A DNA stretch of 64,000 nucleotides from Micromonospora terminaliae (GCF_009671205.1 NZ_CP045309.1:6590001-6654000); one strand, 5' to 3'. Shown: positions 16,376 to 25,280, counted from the stretch's first letter. Program-made: numbers and translations. Notes: generated from the sequence alone by a model not told the origin.

Positions 16376-17455
16376 ATGACAGACACCGCGCAGCGCCTGG
16401 CCGAGATCCGGGGTGGCGTGCCGCCCCGGCGGCACAACGCCCGCACCATCGCCGCGCTGACCGGCAACCCCGGCTGCACCCGCCGCGCCGTGCTGGACAG
16501 CGCCGGGGTCGACAAGCCGAAGCTGGCCGAGCGGGTCGGCTTCCCGGCCCGGTTCGGCCAGTCCCGCTTCGCCATCACCCGGGGCAACGCGTTCGAGGCC
16601 CAGGTGAAGGCCGACGGCGGGGCGGAGCTGCTGCGCCTGGTCGCGGAGCGGCTGGGCGTACCGGTGCCGGACGGCGCCACCTGGACCGACCTGGGCGGCG
16701 ACGAGGACCGGCCGGAGCGGTCCCGCGCCGCCCTCACCGCGCCCGGCGACGGGCCGGCGTTGTTCGACCACCCGCTGCTCGGGCTGGACGTCGCCGGCCG
16801 CCGGGTGCACCTGGAGCCGGACCTGGTGGCCGCCCGGCTCGCCGGCCGCTTCCACGTCGTGGAGGTCAAGTCCTTCCCGGTCATCGACGGCCAGGCCGAC
16901 CCGGCCAAGGTCGCGGCCGCCGCGATCCAGTCCGCCGTCTACGTGCTGGCGCTGCGCGACCTGCTCGCCGCCGAGGGGCGGGATCCGGACCTCGTCTCGC
17001 ACGAGGTGGTGCTGGTGTGCCCGCGCGACTTCGCCAACCGGCCGGTCGCCAGCCTCCTCGACGTGCGCAAGCAGTTGCTGGTGCTGCGGCGGCAACTCGA
17101 CCGGATGGCGCGGATCGACGACCTGCTCGCCGCCGTGCCGGCCGGGTTCACCGCCGACCTCACGGCCGATCCCGCCACGCTGGCCGGCGCGCTCACCGGT
17201 GTTCCGGCCAACTACGCGCCGGACTGCCTGGCCGCCTGCGAGCTGGCCTACTACTGCCGGCACGAGGCGCGCGGCCACACCGGCGCGCTGGGCCGTCCGG
17301 TCCGCGAGGCGCTGGGCGGCGTCGCCGAGGTGGCCGAGGTGCTGGCGCTGGCCGACGGCGTTCGCGCCCCCGAACCGGAGCAGGCGGAGGCCGCCGCGCT
17401 GCTGCGCGCCGCCGCGCGCCTGCGCGCCGACGCCCTCACGGGCCACCCCGCATGA
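16376..17455 (+). CDS. Cas4-like Fe-S PD-(D/E)XK nuclease
   Basis: A 359-residue RecB-family nuclease. The PD-(D/E)XK core is visible as Asp149 (LEPDLVA), then Glu163-Val-Lys165 in HVVEVKSFP, with a following Gln in AAAIQSAVYVLAL (motif QxxxY). Four cysteines, C34 near the N-terminus (NPGCTRR) and C284, C288, C294 near the C-terminus (DCLAACELAYYC), reproduce the split 4Fe-4S cluster of Cas4/AddB. There is no CRISPR array or cas gene in the window, so a DNA-repair or plasmid/phage-defence role is more likely than adaptation. The next gene, 55 bp on, encodes a 499-residue protein of unknown function and is the probable partner. Confidence 0.82.
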   Translation: MTDTAQRLAEIRGGVPPRRHNARTIAALTGNPGCTRRAVLDSAGVDKPKLAERVGFPARFGQSRFAITRGNAFEAQVKADGGAELLRLVAERLGVPVPDGATWTDLGGDEDRPERSRAALTAPGDGPALFDHPLLGLDVAGRRVHLEPDLVAARLAGRFHVVEVKSFPVIDGQADPAKVAAAAIQSAVYVLALRDLLAAEGRDPDLVSHEVVLVCPRDFANRPVASLLDVRKQLLVLRRQLDRMARIDDLLAAVPAGFTADLTADPATLAGALTGVPANYAPDCLAACELAYYCRHEARGHTGALGRPVREALGGVAEVAEVLALADGVRAPEPEQAEAAALLRAAARLRADALTGHPA

Positions 17456-17510
17456 GTACGCCCCGACGCCCTCGCCTGAGTCCGTTCCCACACCCCGGCG
17501 GGAGGATCCG

Positions 17511-19010
17511 GTGAGCACACTGCGCGCGCTGGCCCAGGCGCAGGCGGTCGCCGCCGGGGTAGCCCAGCCGGTGGCCACGGTCCGGCACCTGCACCTGTCC
17601 GACCGCCCGCTGGTGGTGGTGCCGCTCGCCCTGGCCGGCGAGGCGAACGCCCCGCTCGCGGCCCTGGTCGGCGCCGCGCCCGACGAGGCCCGGCTGCTGG
17701 TCGTGCCGCAGCCCCGCAACCGGGACCAGCGCTTCGCGTTCGCGGCCGAGCTGGCCGGGATCGTGCTGCCCTACCTGGACGAGTTCCGGGACCGCACCGA
17801 GGCGGTGCCGATCGACCGGGGCCGGGACGTCCGGCACCGCTACGTCGACGCCCCGCAGCTGCTGGTGCCGAACCCGGCCGGGATCACCTTCCTGCGGCTG
17901 TTCGGCCGCTCCACCCGGTTCCGCCGGCCCGACGGCGAGTATCCGGTGCACCCGTCGGTGCCGCTGCTCGGCCGCTGGCTGACCTTCTTCGCCGAACGCG
18001 CCGAGCACCCCGGCTCGGCGGCGCTCGTGGCGCTGACCGACGCGCTGACCCTGCACTGGGCGACCGGGCAGAGCGCCCTGGAGGACCTGCACCTGCCCGC
18101 GCTGCTGGGCTGGCTCGACCCGCCGCCCGGACTGACCGGCGCCGAGGCGGCCGCCCGTGCCGAGGACCCGGCCCGCTGCCCACCGGCCGGCCCGGCCACC
18201 GACCCGGACCTCGACAACCACCGCCTCGCGCCCGCCATCGAGGCGTACGCCCGGGCGGAGGACGACCCGGTTGCCCGCGCGGCCGCGTACGCGGAGCTGG
18301 AAGGGCTTTTGCGCGACCAGCTGACGCCCACGTGGGAGCTGATGTGGCGCGGCGTCGGGTTGCTCCGCGCGCTGCCGCCCGGCGCGCGGGTGGCCGGCCG
18401 CTGGGACGGCGACAAGGACGCCTTCACGGCGCACGCCGAGCACGTCGACGCCGGCGGCGGCCCGCAGCCCCGCCGGGACGGTGCGGTGGCCGCGGCCGCG
18501 CGCCTGCACCGGCTGGAGCGGGCGCTCACCTCCTACGCGGTCCAGCGCGCCTACGACGACCCGCTGGTCATGGCCGAGCACCGGCTCACCGGCGAGGCGT
18601 TCGTGGGCGACGTGACCCTGGCCGACCCGAAGCGGGTGGACGACACCGGCAGACGGCCGGTGCTGCGCCCCCGGATCCAGGTGGTCACCACCGAGCCGGT
18701 GCTCGTGCCGGTCGGCGCGACGCTCCACTCGCCGGCCCGGCCGGGCCAGAAGGCGAAGGTCGTCTTCGTGACCCCGGCCGCGGACGGCAAGACCGAGGTG
18801 GTGCTGGAGCTGTCCGGCGGGATGGGGCGCGGGCTGACCGCCGCGCCGGGCAGTGTGCCGGAGGTGGGGGAGCGGCTCTGCCTCACCACCCTGTCGGACG
18901 GTTTCCTGCCGGTCGGCGCCTTTCCCGCCCCGGAGGAGACCCCGTGGACCCACGGCGGTCCGCCGACCGTGGCACCCGCTCCCGACGCCCCCACGGAGGA
19001 GTGGTCCTGA
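17511..19010 (+). CDS. Protein of unknown function, partner of the Cas4-like nuclease
   Basis: A 499-residue soluble protein with no signal peptide, membrane helix or Walker motif that I can find. The N-terminal 120 residues read like a compact alpha/beta domain (PLVVVPLALAGEANAPL, RLLVVPQPRNRDQRFAF). The middle is helical, and the last 100 residues look beta-rich (LRPRIQVVTTEPVLVPVGATL, GQKAKVVFVTPAADG). The GTG at 17511 has GGAGGA 5 bases upstream. The gene follows the Fe-S nuclease closely on the same strand. I do not recognise the family. The gene order suggests a nuclease-linked DNA transaction, with a helicase perhaps encoded elsewhere. Confidence 0.75.
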   Translation: MSTLRALAQAQAVAAGVAQPVATVRHLHLSDRPLVVVPLALAGEANAPLAALVGAAPDEARLLVVPQPRNRDQRFAFAAELAGIVLPYLDEFRDRTEAVPIDRGRDVRHRYVDAPQLLVPNPAGITFLRLFGRSTRFRRPDGEYPVHPSVPLLGRWLTFFAERAEHPGSAALVALTDALTLHWATGQSALEDLHLPALLGWLDPPPGLTGAEAAARAEDPARCPPAGPATDPDLDNHRLAPAIEAYARAEDDPVARAAAYAELEGLLRDQLTPTWELMWRGVGLLRALPPGARVAGRWDGDKDAFTAHAEHVDAGGGPQPRRDGAVAAAARLHRLERALTSYAVQRAYDDPLVMAEHRLTGEAFVGDVTLADPKRVDDTGRRPVLRPRIQVVTTEPVLVPVGATLHSPARPGQKAKVVFVTPAADGKTEVVLELSGGMGRGLTAAPGSVPEVGERLCLTTLSDGFLPVGAFPAPEETPWTHGGPPTVAPAPDAPTEEWS

Positions 19011-19014
19011 CGCC

Positions 19015-19968
19015 TCAGCCGAGGGTGGCCAGCGCCTCGCGCGCCTCGGCCGCCGCCGGCCCCGGACGGTCCGCTGCCAGCAGGGCCTCCAGTGCCCTCC
19101 GGTACGCGACGTCGCGCGCCGCCCCGGCCGGCGTCTCCACGTCGGGGGCGACCCCGCAGCCCTCCCAGTTGGTGCCGCTGACGGCGTTGACCGGCCGGGC
19201 CACCGGCACGGTCAGCTCCAGGTGCGGGTGCAGCCGGTGCCCGACCCGCGGGTGCGCCCCGCCCCTGGTCCGCTCGCCGACCACGGTGGCCCGGCCGAGC
19301 TGCTGGAGGTCGTACGCGAGTTCCTCGCCGCCGGAGAACGTCTCCGGGCCGGTCAGCACGAGCACCGGCTTGTCCGGGGCGTAGCGGGGCACGGGGATCC
19401 AGGCTGCGCTCCAGTACTGGTGGGTGGTGCCGGCCCGCTCGTGCATGGTGTGCAGGTGGGCCGGTTCGGCGAAGAACCAGCCGCAGACCAGTGCCACCAT
19501 GTCCGGGCTGCCGCCCCGGTTGCCGCGCAGGTCGAGCAGGAGCGCGTCGGTGCCGGCGAGCAGCCGCAGCGCGGCGACCAGGAGGTCACCGGCGAGCTGC
19601 GGCGGGAAGAGGTAGGGCGCGATCTCCAGCAGCCCCACGTTGCCGGGCAGCCGTTCCACCCGGGCCATGCCGCCCATGGTCCGCGCGGCGAGCTGGACGA
19701 ACTGCACCTCGGCCGGGTCGTCGGCCACGTCGGCCAGCGGCGTCTCGTGGTGCTTGAGCCGCAGGTGCAGGTCGCCGTTGGCCTCCTGCAGGTCGGCGGT
19801 GACCAGCGCGCCGAGCGCCGCGGCGTCGGTCGCGCCGGCGTAGGCCCCGGCGCGGAGGCGGTCGCCGAGGTGGGCGGCGATCCGGCCGGCCACCTCGGGA
19901 AAGACGTACTGCTCGGCGACCAGCTTCGCGGCCCGCTCGACGATGTCGGTGATCTCATCCTGATGCAT
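19015..19968 (-). CDS. S41-family (IRBP/Tsp-like) peptidase
   Basis: A 317-residue protein. The N-terminal helical cap (DEITDIVERAAKLVAEQYVFPEVAGRIA) is that of IRBP-like S41 proteins. The catalytic region reads LLLDLRGNRGGSPDMVAL, then GPETFSGGEELAYDLQQLGRATVVGERTRGGAHP, where the Ser of FSGG is the nucleophile and the charged residue in VGERT takes the usual base position. No signal peptide is seen, so it is probably cytoplasmic. MHQDEIT is taken as the start. It is divergent from an ArsR-type regulator, with a palindrome in the 56-base gap. Confidence 0.85.
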   Translation of the reverse strand: MHQDEITDIVERAAKLVAEQYVFPEVAGRIAAHLGDRLRAGAYAGATDAAALGALVTADLQEANGDLHLRLKHHETPLADVADDPAEVQFVQLAARTMGGMARVERLPGNVGLLEIAPYLFPPQLAGDLLVAALRLLAGTDALLLDLRGNRGGSPDMVALVCGWFFAEPAHLHTMHERAGTTHQYWSAAWIPVPRYAPDKPVLVLTGPETFSGGEELAYDLQQLGRATVVGERTRGGAHPRVGHRLHPHLELTVPVARPVNAVSGTNWEGCGVAPDVETPAGAARDVAYRRALEALLAADRPGPAAAEAREALATLG

Positions 19969-19989
19969 GTCCTGAGTAGAGCAGCCCGG

Positions 19990-20020
19990 TTGACAAAGCG
20001 TCAAGAGAATTAGACGCTTT
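19990..20020 (+). promoter_or_regulatory. Promoter and perfect operator palindrome of the ArsR-type gene
   Basis: TTGACA at 19990-19995 is a consensus -35 box, with TAGACG at 20011-20016 as the -10 candidate (15-bp spacer). A perfect 8-bp inverted repeat aaagcgtc/gacgcttt with a 10-base centre spans 19995-20020, covering the promoter. It ends 4 bases before the GTG start and also lies near the -35 of the divergent peptidase gene, so one protein could repress both. Confidence 0.72.
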
Positions 20021-20024
20021 ACGG

Positions 20025-20543
20025 GTGAACCCCGAGACCGAGCTGGAGATCCGCACCCCGGCCCAGTTCAAGGCGCTGGCCCACCCGTTCCGGCACCGGC
20101 TGCTCTTCGCGCTGGGGTCCGGGCCGGCCACCATCAGCCAGCTCGCCAGCGGGCTCGGCGCGGCCAAGGGCACCGTCGCCCACCACCTCAAGGTGCTCAC
20201 CGAGGCCGGCATGGTCCGCACCGCGCACACCCGCCAGGTCCGCGGCGGCACCGAGCAGTACCACGAGCGCGCCTTCCGCCGCCTGACCGGCGAGACCGCC
20301 GACGCCGGCGCCACCAGCGCGCTGTTCGGCGCGGTCGCCGAGGAACTGGCCGGCGACCCCGACGCGCTGCTGCACCTGCGCCACCTGCGGCTCACCCCCG
20401 CCCAGGCCGAGCGGCTCCGGGCCACCCTCGACGCGCTGGTCGGCGAGGCCGAGGAGGCCGGCGCCGACCAGCCCCGGTACGGCATCCTGGTCTCCCTCTA
20501 CCGCCACGGCCACCCCGCCCAGCCCGGCCCGTCGGGGCGCTGA
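20025..20543 (+). CDS. ArsR-family winged-helix regulator
   Basis: A 172-residue regulator: FKALAHPFRHRLLFALGSGPATISQLASGLGAAKGTVAHHLKVLTEAGMVRT is a textbook ArsR fold, with GTVAHHLKVL as the recognition helix. No CxC metal-binding motif is present. The C-terminal half (LTPAQAERLRATLDALVGEAEEAG) is a dimerisation helix. The GTG at 20025 follows a strong promoter with an operator-like palindrome, pointing to autoregulation and to co-regulation of the divergent S41 peptidase gene. Confidence 0.87.
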   Translation: MNPETELEIRTPAQFKALAHPFRHRLLFALGSGPATISQLASGLGAAKGTVAHHLKVLTEAGMVRTAHTRQVRGGTEQYHERAFRRLTGETADAGATSALFGAVAEELAGDPDALLHLRHLRLTPAQAERLRATLDALVGEAEEAGADQPRYGILVSLYRHGHPAQPGPSGR

Positions 20544-20673
20544 CCCACGCCGAACGGCCCTGGCGGCGGCACCGGGGCCTGGCTAGGCTTGCGCCGTCCG
20601 CAACCCGGTCCTCACCGTCGAGGGTGCACGTCTGAGAGAGAGCCGGAGCGAATCCGTTGTACCGCAGCACGAC

Positions 20674-22953
20674 GTGAGCCTCGCCGCCGTGGCGCCGGCC
20701 CGTCGCCCGCTCTCCGGCCGTGTCGGGCTCGTCGCGGCCGCCCTCGTCGTACTCGGAGAAGCGGTGTGGCTGGTGGCCGGCCTTCCGGGTGCCGCCCTGG
20801 TCAGCGACCTCGGCGCCGTGGCGCTGTCGAGCTGGGCGGCGGTGGCCTGTACCCGCGCGGCAAGGCGGCACCCGGCCCCGCTGCGCCGGTTCTGGGCCCT
20901 GCTCGCAGCCACCATGGTCCTCGCGGCGCTGGGCCGGACGGTGTGGACGATCGAGCGGCTGGGCGGGCGCGAGCTGCCGAACACCGCACTGGTCGGCGGG
21001 CTGTTCACCGCCGGCATCGTCACCGGCACCGCCGCGCTGCTCTGCTCCACGGCCGCCCCGCGCAGCCTCGTCGGGCAGGCCCGCACCCTGCTCGACGGGG
21101 TGATCGTCGGGCTGGCTCTCATCCCGATCGGCTGGGTCGTGGTGTTCCGCGACCTCGCCGACGCCGACCTGGCCGATCCACTGCGCACATTCGGGCTGCT
21201 CTACCCGATGCTCGACCTGATGCAGCTCACCATCCTGGTGGCGGTCGCCGGCCCCGGCCGTCCGATGTGGCGGGCGCTGACCGTCATCGGTGTCGGCCTG
21301 GCCACCCGGGCCGCCGCCGACGCCGTCTACGTCTCGCTCGTCGCGCACGGCGACTACGCCCCCGGCCACCCGATTGACGTCTGCTGGCCGCTGAGCTACC
21401 TGCTGATGGGCCTCGCCACCCGCTACCCGCCGCCACCCTCCTGCGAGGGTGAGGAGGAGACCGGCGAATCGCCGCTGCCGCCCTGGTGGCGGGTCGCCCT
21501 GCCCTACCTGCCGGTGGGCGGCGCGATCGTCGCCGTGGTGCTCGCCCGCCGACCCACCGGGCAGACCCCGCACCTCATCTTCCTCGGCATGATGACGCTG
21601 CTCGGCGTGCTCGCGCTGCGCCAGGGTCTGGCCGCCAACGAGAACCTGCGGCTGGTGGCCCGGCTGCGCCGGCTCGCGTACTCCGACCAGCTCACCGGCC
21701 TGCCCAACCGGCTCACCTTCACCCGGCGGCTGCGCCGGGCGCTGCGCGACGGCGGCCCGGTCGCCGTGCTGCTGCTCGACCTGGACGGGTTCAAACAGGT
21801 CAACGACCGCTTCGGGCACGCCGCGGGCGACCGGCTGCTCAGCACCATCGCCGAGCGCATGCAGGACGCGATCGGCCCGGACGGGATGATCGCCCGGCTC
21901 GGCGGGGACGAGTTCGCCGTGCTGGTCGCCGGTGACCGGCCCGTGCCGCCCGAGCGGCTCGCCCTCCGGCTGCTCGCCGCCCTCGAACCGCTGCCCGGCG
22001 AGGAGGACCTGGGGGTGCACCCGTCGGCCAGCATCGGCATCGCCGAGTACGGCCCGCAGCACACCTCCCACACCGACCTGCTGCGCGACGCCGACATCGC
22101 CATGTACGCGGCCAAGGCGGCCGGCAAGTCCGCGTACCGGACCTGCACGCCACAGCTGCGGGAATCGGCCGTCACCCGCGCCGAACTGATCGCCGACCTG
22201 CGCCGCGCGGTCGACGAGCGGCAACTGCTCATGGAGTTCCAGCCCATCGTCGACCTGCCCACCGGCGCGGTACGCAGCGCCGAGGCGCTGGTGCGCTGGC
22301 GGCACCCCCGGCTCGGGGTGCTCACCCCGGCGCGGTTCCTGCCGCTTGCCGAGGAGACCGGGCTGGTCCTGGCGATCGACCGGTGGGTCATCCACGAGGC
22401 GTGCCGGGCGGCGGCCACCTGGCGTGAGCGGGCCCCCGAGGTCACCGTGGCGGTCAACATCGCGGCCGCCCACCTGCGCCGGCCCGACCTCATCGCCACG
22501 GTCACCGAGGCGCTGGGCGCGGCCGGCCTGCCACCCCGCGCGCTCACCCTGGAACTCACCGAATCGGCGCTCATCGAGGGCAGCGAGGCGGTGCTCGACC
22601 GGCTGACCCAGCTCCGCGACCTCGGGGTCGGCATCGCCATCGACGACTTCGGCACCGGCTACTCCTCGCTGAGCTACCTGCACCGGATCCCGGCCACCGA
22701 GCTGAAGATCGACCGGTCCTTCGTGGCCCGCCTCGACGCCGACGACGCGCGGGCGTACGCCACGGTGGAGATGGTCAACCGGCTCGCCGGCGCCTTCGAC
22801 CTGGCCGTGGTGGCCGAGGGCGTGGAGACCGGCGGCCAGCACGCCGCGGTGACCGCCATCGGCTGCCTGCACGGCCAGGGCTGGCGCTACGGCCGCCCGG
22901 CCACCCTGTCCGACCTGCTTCACACGCTCGCCCCGGTCGACGCCGCCCGCTGA
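20674..22953 (+). CDS. Membrane GGDEF-EAL protein (c-di-GMP turnover)
   Basis: A 759-residue protein. Residues 1 to about 300 hold eight or so hydrophobic segments that form a membrane sensor region without a recognisable named domain. The GGDEF domain starts near YSDQLTGLPNRLTF; its active-site motif is intact at 410-414. The EAL domain begins ELIADLRRAVDERQLLMEFQPIV; EAL is intact at 537-539, and LELTES, DDFGTGYSS and VAEGVET are all present. Both diguanylate cyclase and phosphodiesterase activities are therefore possible. The extreme C-terminus (HGQGWRYGRPAT) lacks the usual QGY-F-RP wording but has the right length. Such proteins control development and antibiotic production in actinomycetes. 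Confidence 0.92.
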   Translation: MSLAAVAPARRPLSGRVGLVAAALVVLGEAVWLVAGLPGAALVSDLGAVALSSWAAVACTRAARRHPAPLRRFWALLAATMVLAALGRTVWTIERLGGRELPNTALVGGLFTAGIVTGTAALLCSTAAPRSLVGQARTLLDGVIVGLALIPIGWVVVFRDLADADLADPLRTFGLLYPMLDLMQLTILVAVAGPGRPMWRALTVIGVGLATRAAADAVYVSLVAHGDYAPGHPIDVCWPLSYLLMGLATRYPPPPSCEGEEETGESPLPPWWRVALPYLPVGGAIVAVVLARRPTGQTPHLIFLGMMTLLGVLALRQGLAANENLRLVARLRRLAYSDQLTGLPNRLTFTRRLRRALRDGGPVAVLLLDLDGFKQVNDRFGHAAGDRLLSTIAERMQDAIGPDGMIARLGGDEFAVLVAGDRPVPPERLALRLLAALEPLPGEEDLGVHPSASIGIAEYGPQHTSHTDLLRDADIAMYAAKAAGKSAYRTCTPQLRESAVTRAELIADLRRAVDERQLLMEFQPIVDLPTGAVRSAEALVRWRHPRLGVLTPARFLPLAEETGLVLAIDRWVIHEACRAAATWRERAPEVTVAVNIAAAHLRRPDLIATVTEALGAAGLPPRALTLELTESALIEGSEAVLDRLTQLRDLGVGIAIDDFGTGYSSLSYLHRIPATELKIDRSFVARLDADDARAYATVEMVNRLAGAFDLAVVAEGVETGGQHAAVTAIGCLHGQGWRYGRPATLSDLLHTLAPVDAAR

Positions 22954-23081
22954 CAGGCCCGGCCGGCGCAGGGTCGAAGGTCCCGGGCAGGACGGGGGAT
23001 TCGGCCCTGCTGGTGGTGCCCCGTCCACCGCCACGATGGTGTCGCAAGCAACGAGAGACACCATCCACACGGGAGCCAGAA

Positions 23082-23714
23082 ATGAAGCGACGGACGCTCG
23101 ACCTGTTGTTCAGCATCGGTGGGCTGGGCCTCGCGGTCCTGCTGCTCGTCGTCGGCGTCGTCCTGACGACGAACGCCAACTTCGCCAACCGCTACGTGCA
23201 CGACCAGCTCGCCGCCCAGCACATCAGCTTCACCCCGGCCGACAAGCTCAGCGACGAGGAGAAGAAGGCGGACTGCCTGCGCGAGTACGCCGGCAAGCCG
23301 CTCACCACCGGCAAGCAGGCCGAGTGCTACGCCAACGAGTACATCGGCCTGCACCTCAAGTCGATCGGCGGCGGCAAGACGTACGCCGACCTGGGCGCCC
23401 CGCAGACCGCGCTGCGCGAGCAAGTGGCCCAGGCCGAGCAGGCCAAGGCCGCCAACCTGGCCGACCTGCAGAAGCAGCTCGCCGACGTCACCGCCCAGCG
23501 GGAGACCGTGTTCAAGGGCGAGACGCTGCGCGGCCTGCTGCTCACCTCGTACGGGTTCAGCGAGTTCGGCCGCAAGGCCGAGCAGGGCGCCCTGGCCATG
23601 TACCTCGGCGCGGCACTGCTCCTGCTGCTCTCGGTCGCCGGCCTGGTGCACGCCTTCCGGACCCCGGCCAGCGCGACGTTCGCCGCCCCGGAGAAGGAGC
23701 GGGTCACCGCCTGA
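23082..23714 (+). CDS. Two-helix membrane protein of unknown function
   Basis: A 210-residue protein. One transmembrane helix lies near the N-terminus (LLFSIGGLGLAVLLLVVGVVLTT) and one near the C-terminus (GALAMYLGAALLLLLSVAGLV). Between them an extracytoplasmic domain of about 130 residues carries two cysteines and a coiled-coil-like stretch (LREQVAQAEQAKAANLADLQKQLADV). I do not recognise the family, though actinobacteria have many of this shape. The ATG at 23082 is preceded by GGGAG. A terminator-like hairpin follows. Confidence 0.78.
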   Translation: MKRRTLDLLFSIGGLGLAVLLLVVGVVLTTNANFANRYVHDQLAAQHISFTPADKLSDEEKKADCLREYAGKPLTTGKQAECYANEYIGLHLKSIGGGKTYADLGAPQTALREQVAQAEQAKAANLADLQKQLADVTAQRETVFKGETLRGLLLTSYGFSEFGRKAEQGALAMYLGAALLLLLSVAGLVHAFRTPASATFAAPEKERVTA

Positions 23715-23736
23715 CCCGGCCCACCGATCGCCCCCT

Positions 23737-23764
23737 GGCCTCCTCCCACCCCCCCCGGGAGGCC
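23737..23764 (+). terminator. Probable terminator hairpin
   Basis: ggcctcc and its complement inside gggaggcc flank a C-rich loop of 13 bases, 22 bases after the membrane-protein stop codon. Confidence 0.5.
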
Positions 23765-23820
23765 GGGGGGCGATCGCCGTTCCCGGCCCCGGCCGGGTGG
23801 CGCGGGTCGCAGAATCGGGC

Positions 23821-23851
23821 TTGACCCTCACGCAACGGGAGGCGGCAGCCT
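23821..23851 (+). promoter_or_regulatory. MerR-type promoter/operator
   Basis: A TTGACC -35 box (23821-23826) runs into the inverted repeat cctcacg-caa-cgggagg (23826-23842; 6 of 7 pairs). A dyad just after the -35 within a long spacer is the hallmark of MerR-family promoters. The -10 at a 19-bp spacing (cagcct) is weak, as expected for an activator-dependent promoter. The MerR gene itself follows. Confidence 0.6.
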
Positions 23852-23874
23852 TGGTCGCGGAAGGGAGGGAACCC

Positions 23875-24633
23875 ATGGCATACACGGTGGGTCAGGTGGC
23901 GCGGGCGGCCCGGGTGACGGTCCGGACGCTGCACCACTACGACGAGATCGGGCTGCTCTCGCCGAGCGGCCGCACGGCGGCCGGCTACCGCCGCTACGAC
24001 GACGCGGACCTGGAGCGGCTGCAGCTGATCCGGGCCTACCGGGAGCTGGGGTTCCCGTTGGAGGAGATCGCCGAGATCCTCGACGACCCGGGCGGCGACC
24101 CGTTGCCGCACCTGCGCCGGCAGCACGAGCTGCTGACCGGGCGGATCGGGAAACTGCGGGACATGGTCGCGGCGATCGAACTCGCGATGGAGGCGAGGAA
24201 GTTGGACATCCAGCTCACCCCGGAGGAGCGCTTCGAGGTGTTCGGGGACTTCGACCCGGACGAGCACGCCGAGGAGGCCGAGCGGCGGTGGGGCGGCACC
24301 GACGCGTACCGGCAGTCGACCGAGCGGGCCGCCCGCTACACCAAGGAGGACTGGCTCCGCAACAAGGCCGAGAACGAGGAGTGGGGGCGGAAGATCACCG
24401 AGCTCATGGCGTCGGGCGCCGCGGCCGACTCGCCGGAGGCCATGGCGCTGGCCGAGGAGCACCGACAGCTCATCAGCCGCTGGTTCTACGACTGCTCGTA
24501 CGAGGTCCACACCGGGCTCGCGGACATGTATCTGGCCGACCCGCGGTTCACCGCGTACTACGAGAAGATCCGGCCGGGGCTGGCCGCGTACCTGAACGAG
24601 GCCATCCACGCCAACGCGATCAGCCGGGCCTGA
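23875..24633 (+). CDS. MerR-family regulator with TipAS-like antibiotic-recognition domain
   Basis: A 252-residue protein. Residues 1-70 are a MerR winged helix (YTVGQVARAARVTVRTLHHYDEIGLLSPSGRTAAGYRRYDDADL). A coiled-coil dimerisation helix follows. The C-terminal 130 residues match the TipAS domain: RWGGTDAYRQSTERAARYTKEDW and YDCSYEVHTGLADMYLADPRFTAYYEKI. TipAL-like proteins bind thiopeptide or other drugs and activate their own promoters. The start MAYTVGQ has GGAGGGA upstream, and the MerR-type dyad just before it supports autoactivation. Confidence 0.92.
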   Translation: MAYTVGQVARAARVTVRTLHHYDEIGLLSPSGRTAAGYRRYDDADLERLQLIRAYRELGFPLEEIAEILDDPGGDPLPHLRRQHELLTGRIGKLRDMVAAIELAMEARKLDIQLTPEERFEVFGDFDPDEHAEEAERRWGGTDAYRQSTERAARYTKEDWLRNKAENEEWGRKITELMASGAAADSPEAMALAEEHRQLISRWFYDCSYEVHTGLADMYLADPRFTAYYEKIRPGLAAYLNEAIHANAISRA

Positions 24634-24683
24634 CCGGCCCCGGGTGCCAGGATGGGCCGGACGGCTCACCCTCGGGAGGTCAC

Positions 24684-24968
24684 GTGATCATCGTCGCCGG
24701 CACCCTCTACGTCGACCCGGCCCAGCGGGACGCCTACCTGTCCTCCTGCACGGAGGTCGTCCGGGCGGCCCGCTCGGCGCCGGGTTGTGTGGACTTCGCG
24801 GTCAGCGCCGACCTGGTCGAGCCGGGCCGGATCAACGTCTACGAGCGGTGGGAGTCCGACGAGCAACTGCTCGACTTCCGCGGCTCCGGCCCGGACGCGG
24901 AGCAGGCGGCGATGATCCTCGGCGCCGAGGTGCACCGGTTCCGCATCTCCGGCGTCGAGGCGCCCTGA
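24684..24968 (+). CDS. Antibiotic-biosynthesis-monooxygenase (ABM) domain protein
   Basis: A 94-residue ferredoxin-like-fold protein: VIIVAGTLYVDPAQRDAYLSSCTEVVRAAR, then GCVDFAVSADLVEPGRINVYERWESDEQL. This matches the ABM/YgiN-like quinol monooxygenase family. The GTG start has GGGAGGT 5 bases upstream. It follows the TipA-like gene by 50 bases on the same strand and may be its regulatory target. Confidence 0.82.
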   Translation: MIIVAGTLYVDPAQRDAYLSSCTEVVRAARSAPGCVDFAVSADLVEPGRINVYERWESDEQLLDFRGSGPDAEQAAMILGAEVHRFRISGVEAP

Positions 24969-25017
24969 CCCGGTCCGTCCGGGCGGGCCGCTGTGCGTGT
25001 CTGCCGAGTGCCGGCCA

Positions 25018-25064
25018 GATCTTGGAGAGTTGTCGTTCCGCCCGAGGAGCAACTCTCCAAGATC
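25018..25064. repeat. 47-bp dispersed palindrome, copy 4
   Basis: Begins GATCTTGGAGAGTTG and ends CAACTCTCCAAGATC. Its outer 15 base pairs are perfect and carry a stem sequence different from the other three copies. It starts about 50 bases after the ABM gene. Confidence 0.87.
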
Positions 25065-25280
25065 GGCGGGCGAGACCGCCCCGAGCTGGTGCGGCGACTG
25101 CTGGTGGCGCGCTTTCGAGCTGAGTCGATGGTGATGTCACGGAGCGGGGCCCCCGCCGGGCCTCCAGTGACCGTTCGCCGCTACCAGCGCGAATCGTCCA
25201 CGTCATCGAGTTCGTAGCCGCTGCCAGGCACGTCCCCGCCGGGCCCCGACCCGCCGGCGCGGACCGTTCGCGAGTCATCC

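Noticed and set aside
16376-17455. CRISPR-Cas locus suggested by the Cas4-like protein
   Set aside because: No repeat-spacer array and no other cas gene was seen anywhere in the window.
20580-20673. Possible riboswitch (ctgagag, TPP-like) before the GGDEF-EAL gene
   Set aside because: Only a short match; none of the other conserved THI-box or GEMM elements is present.
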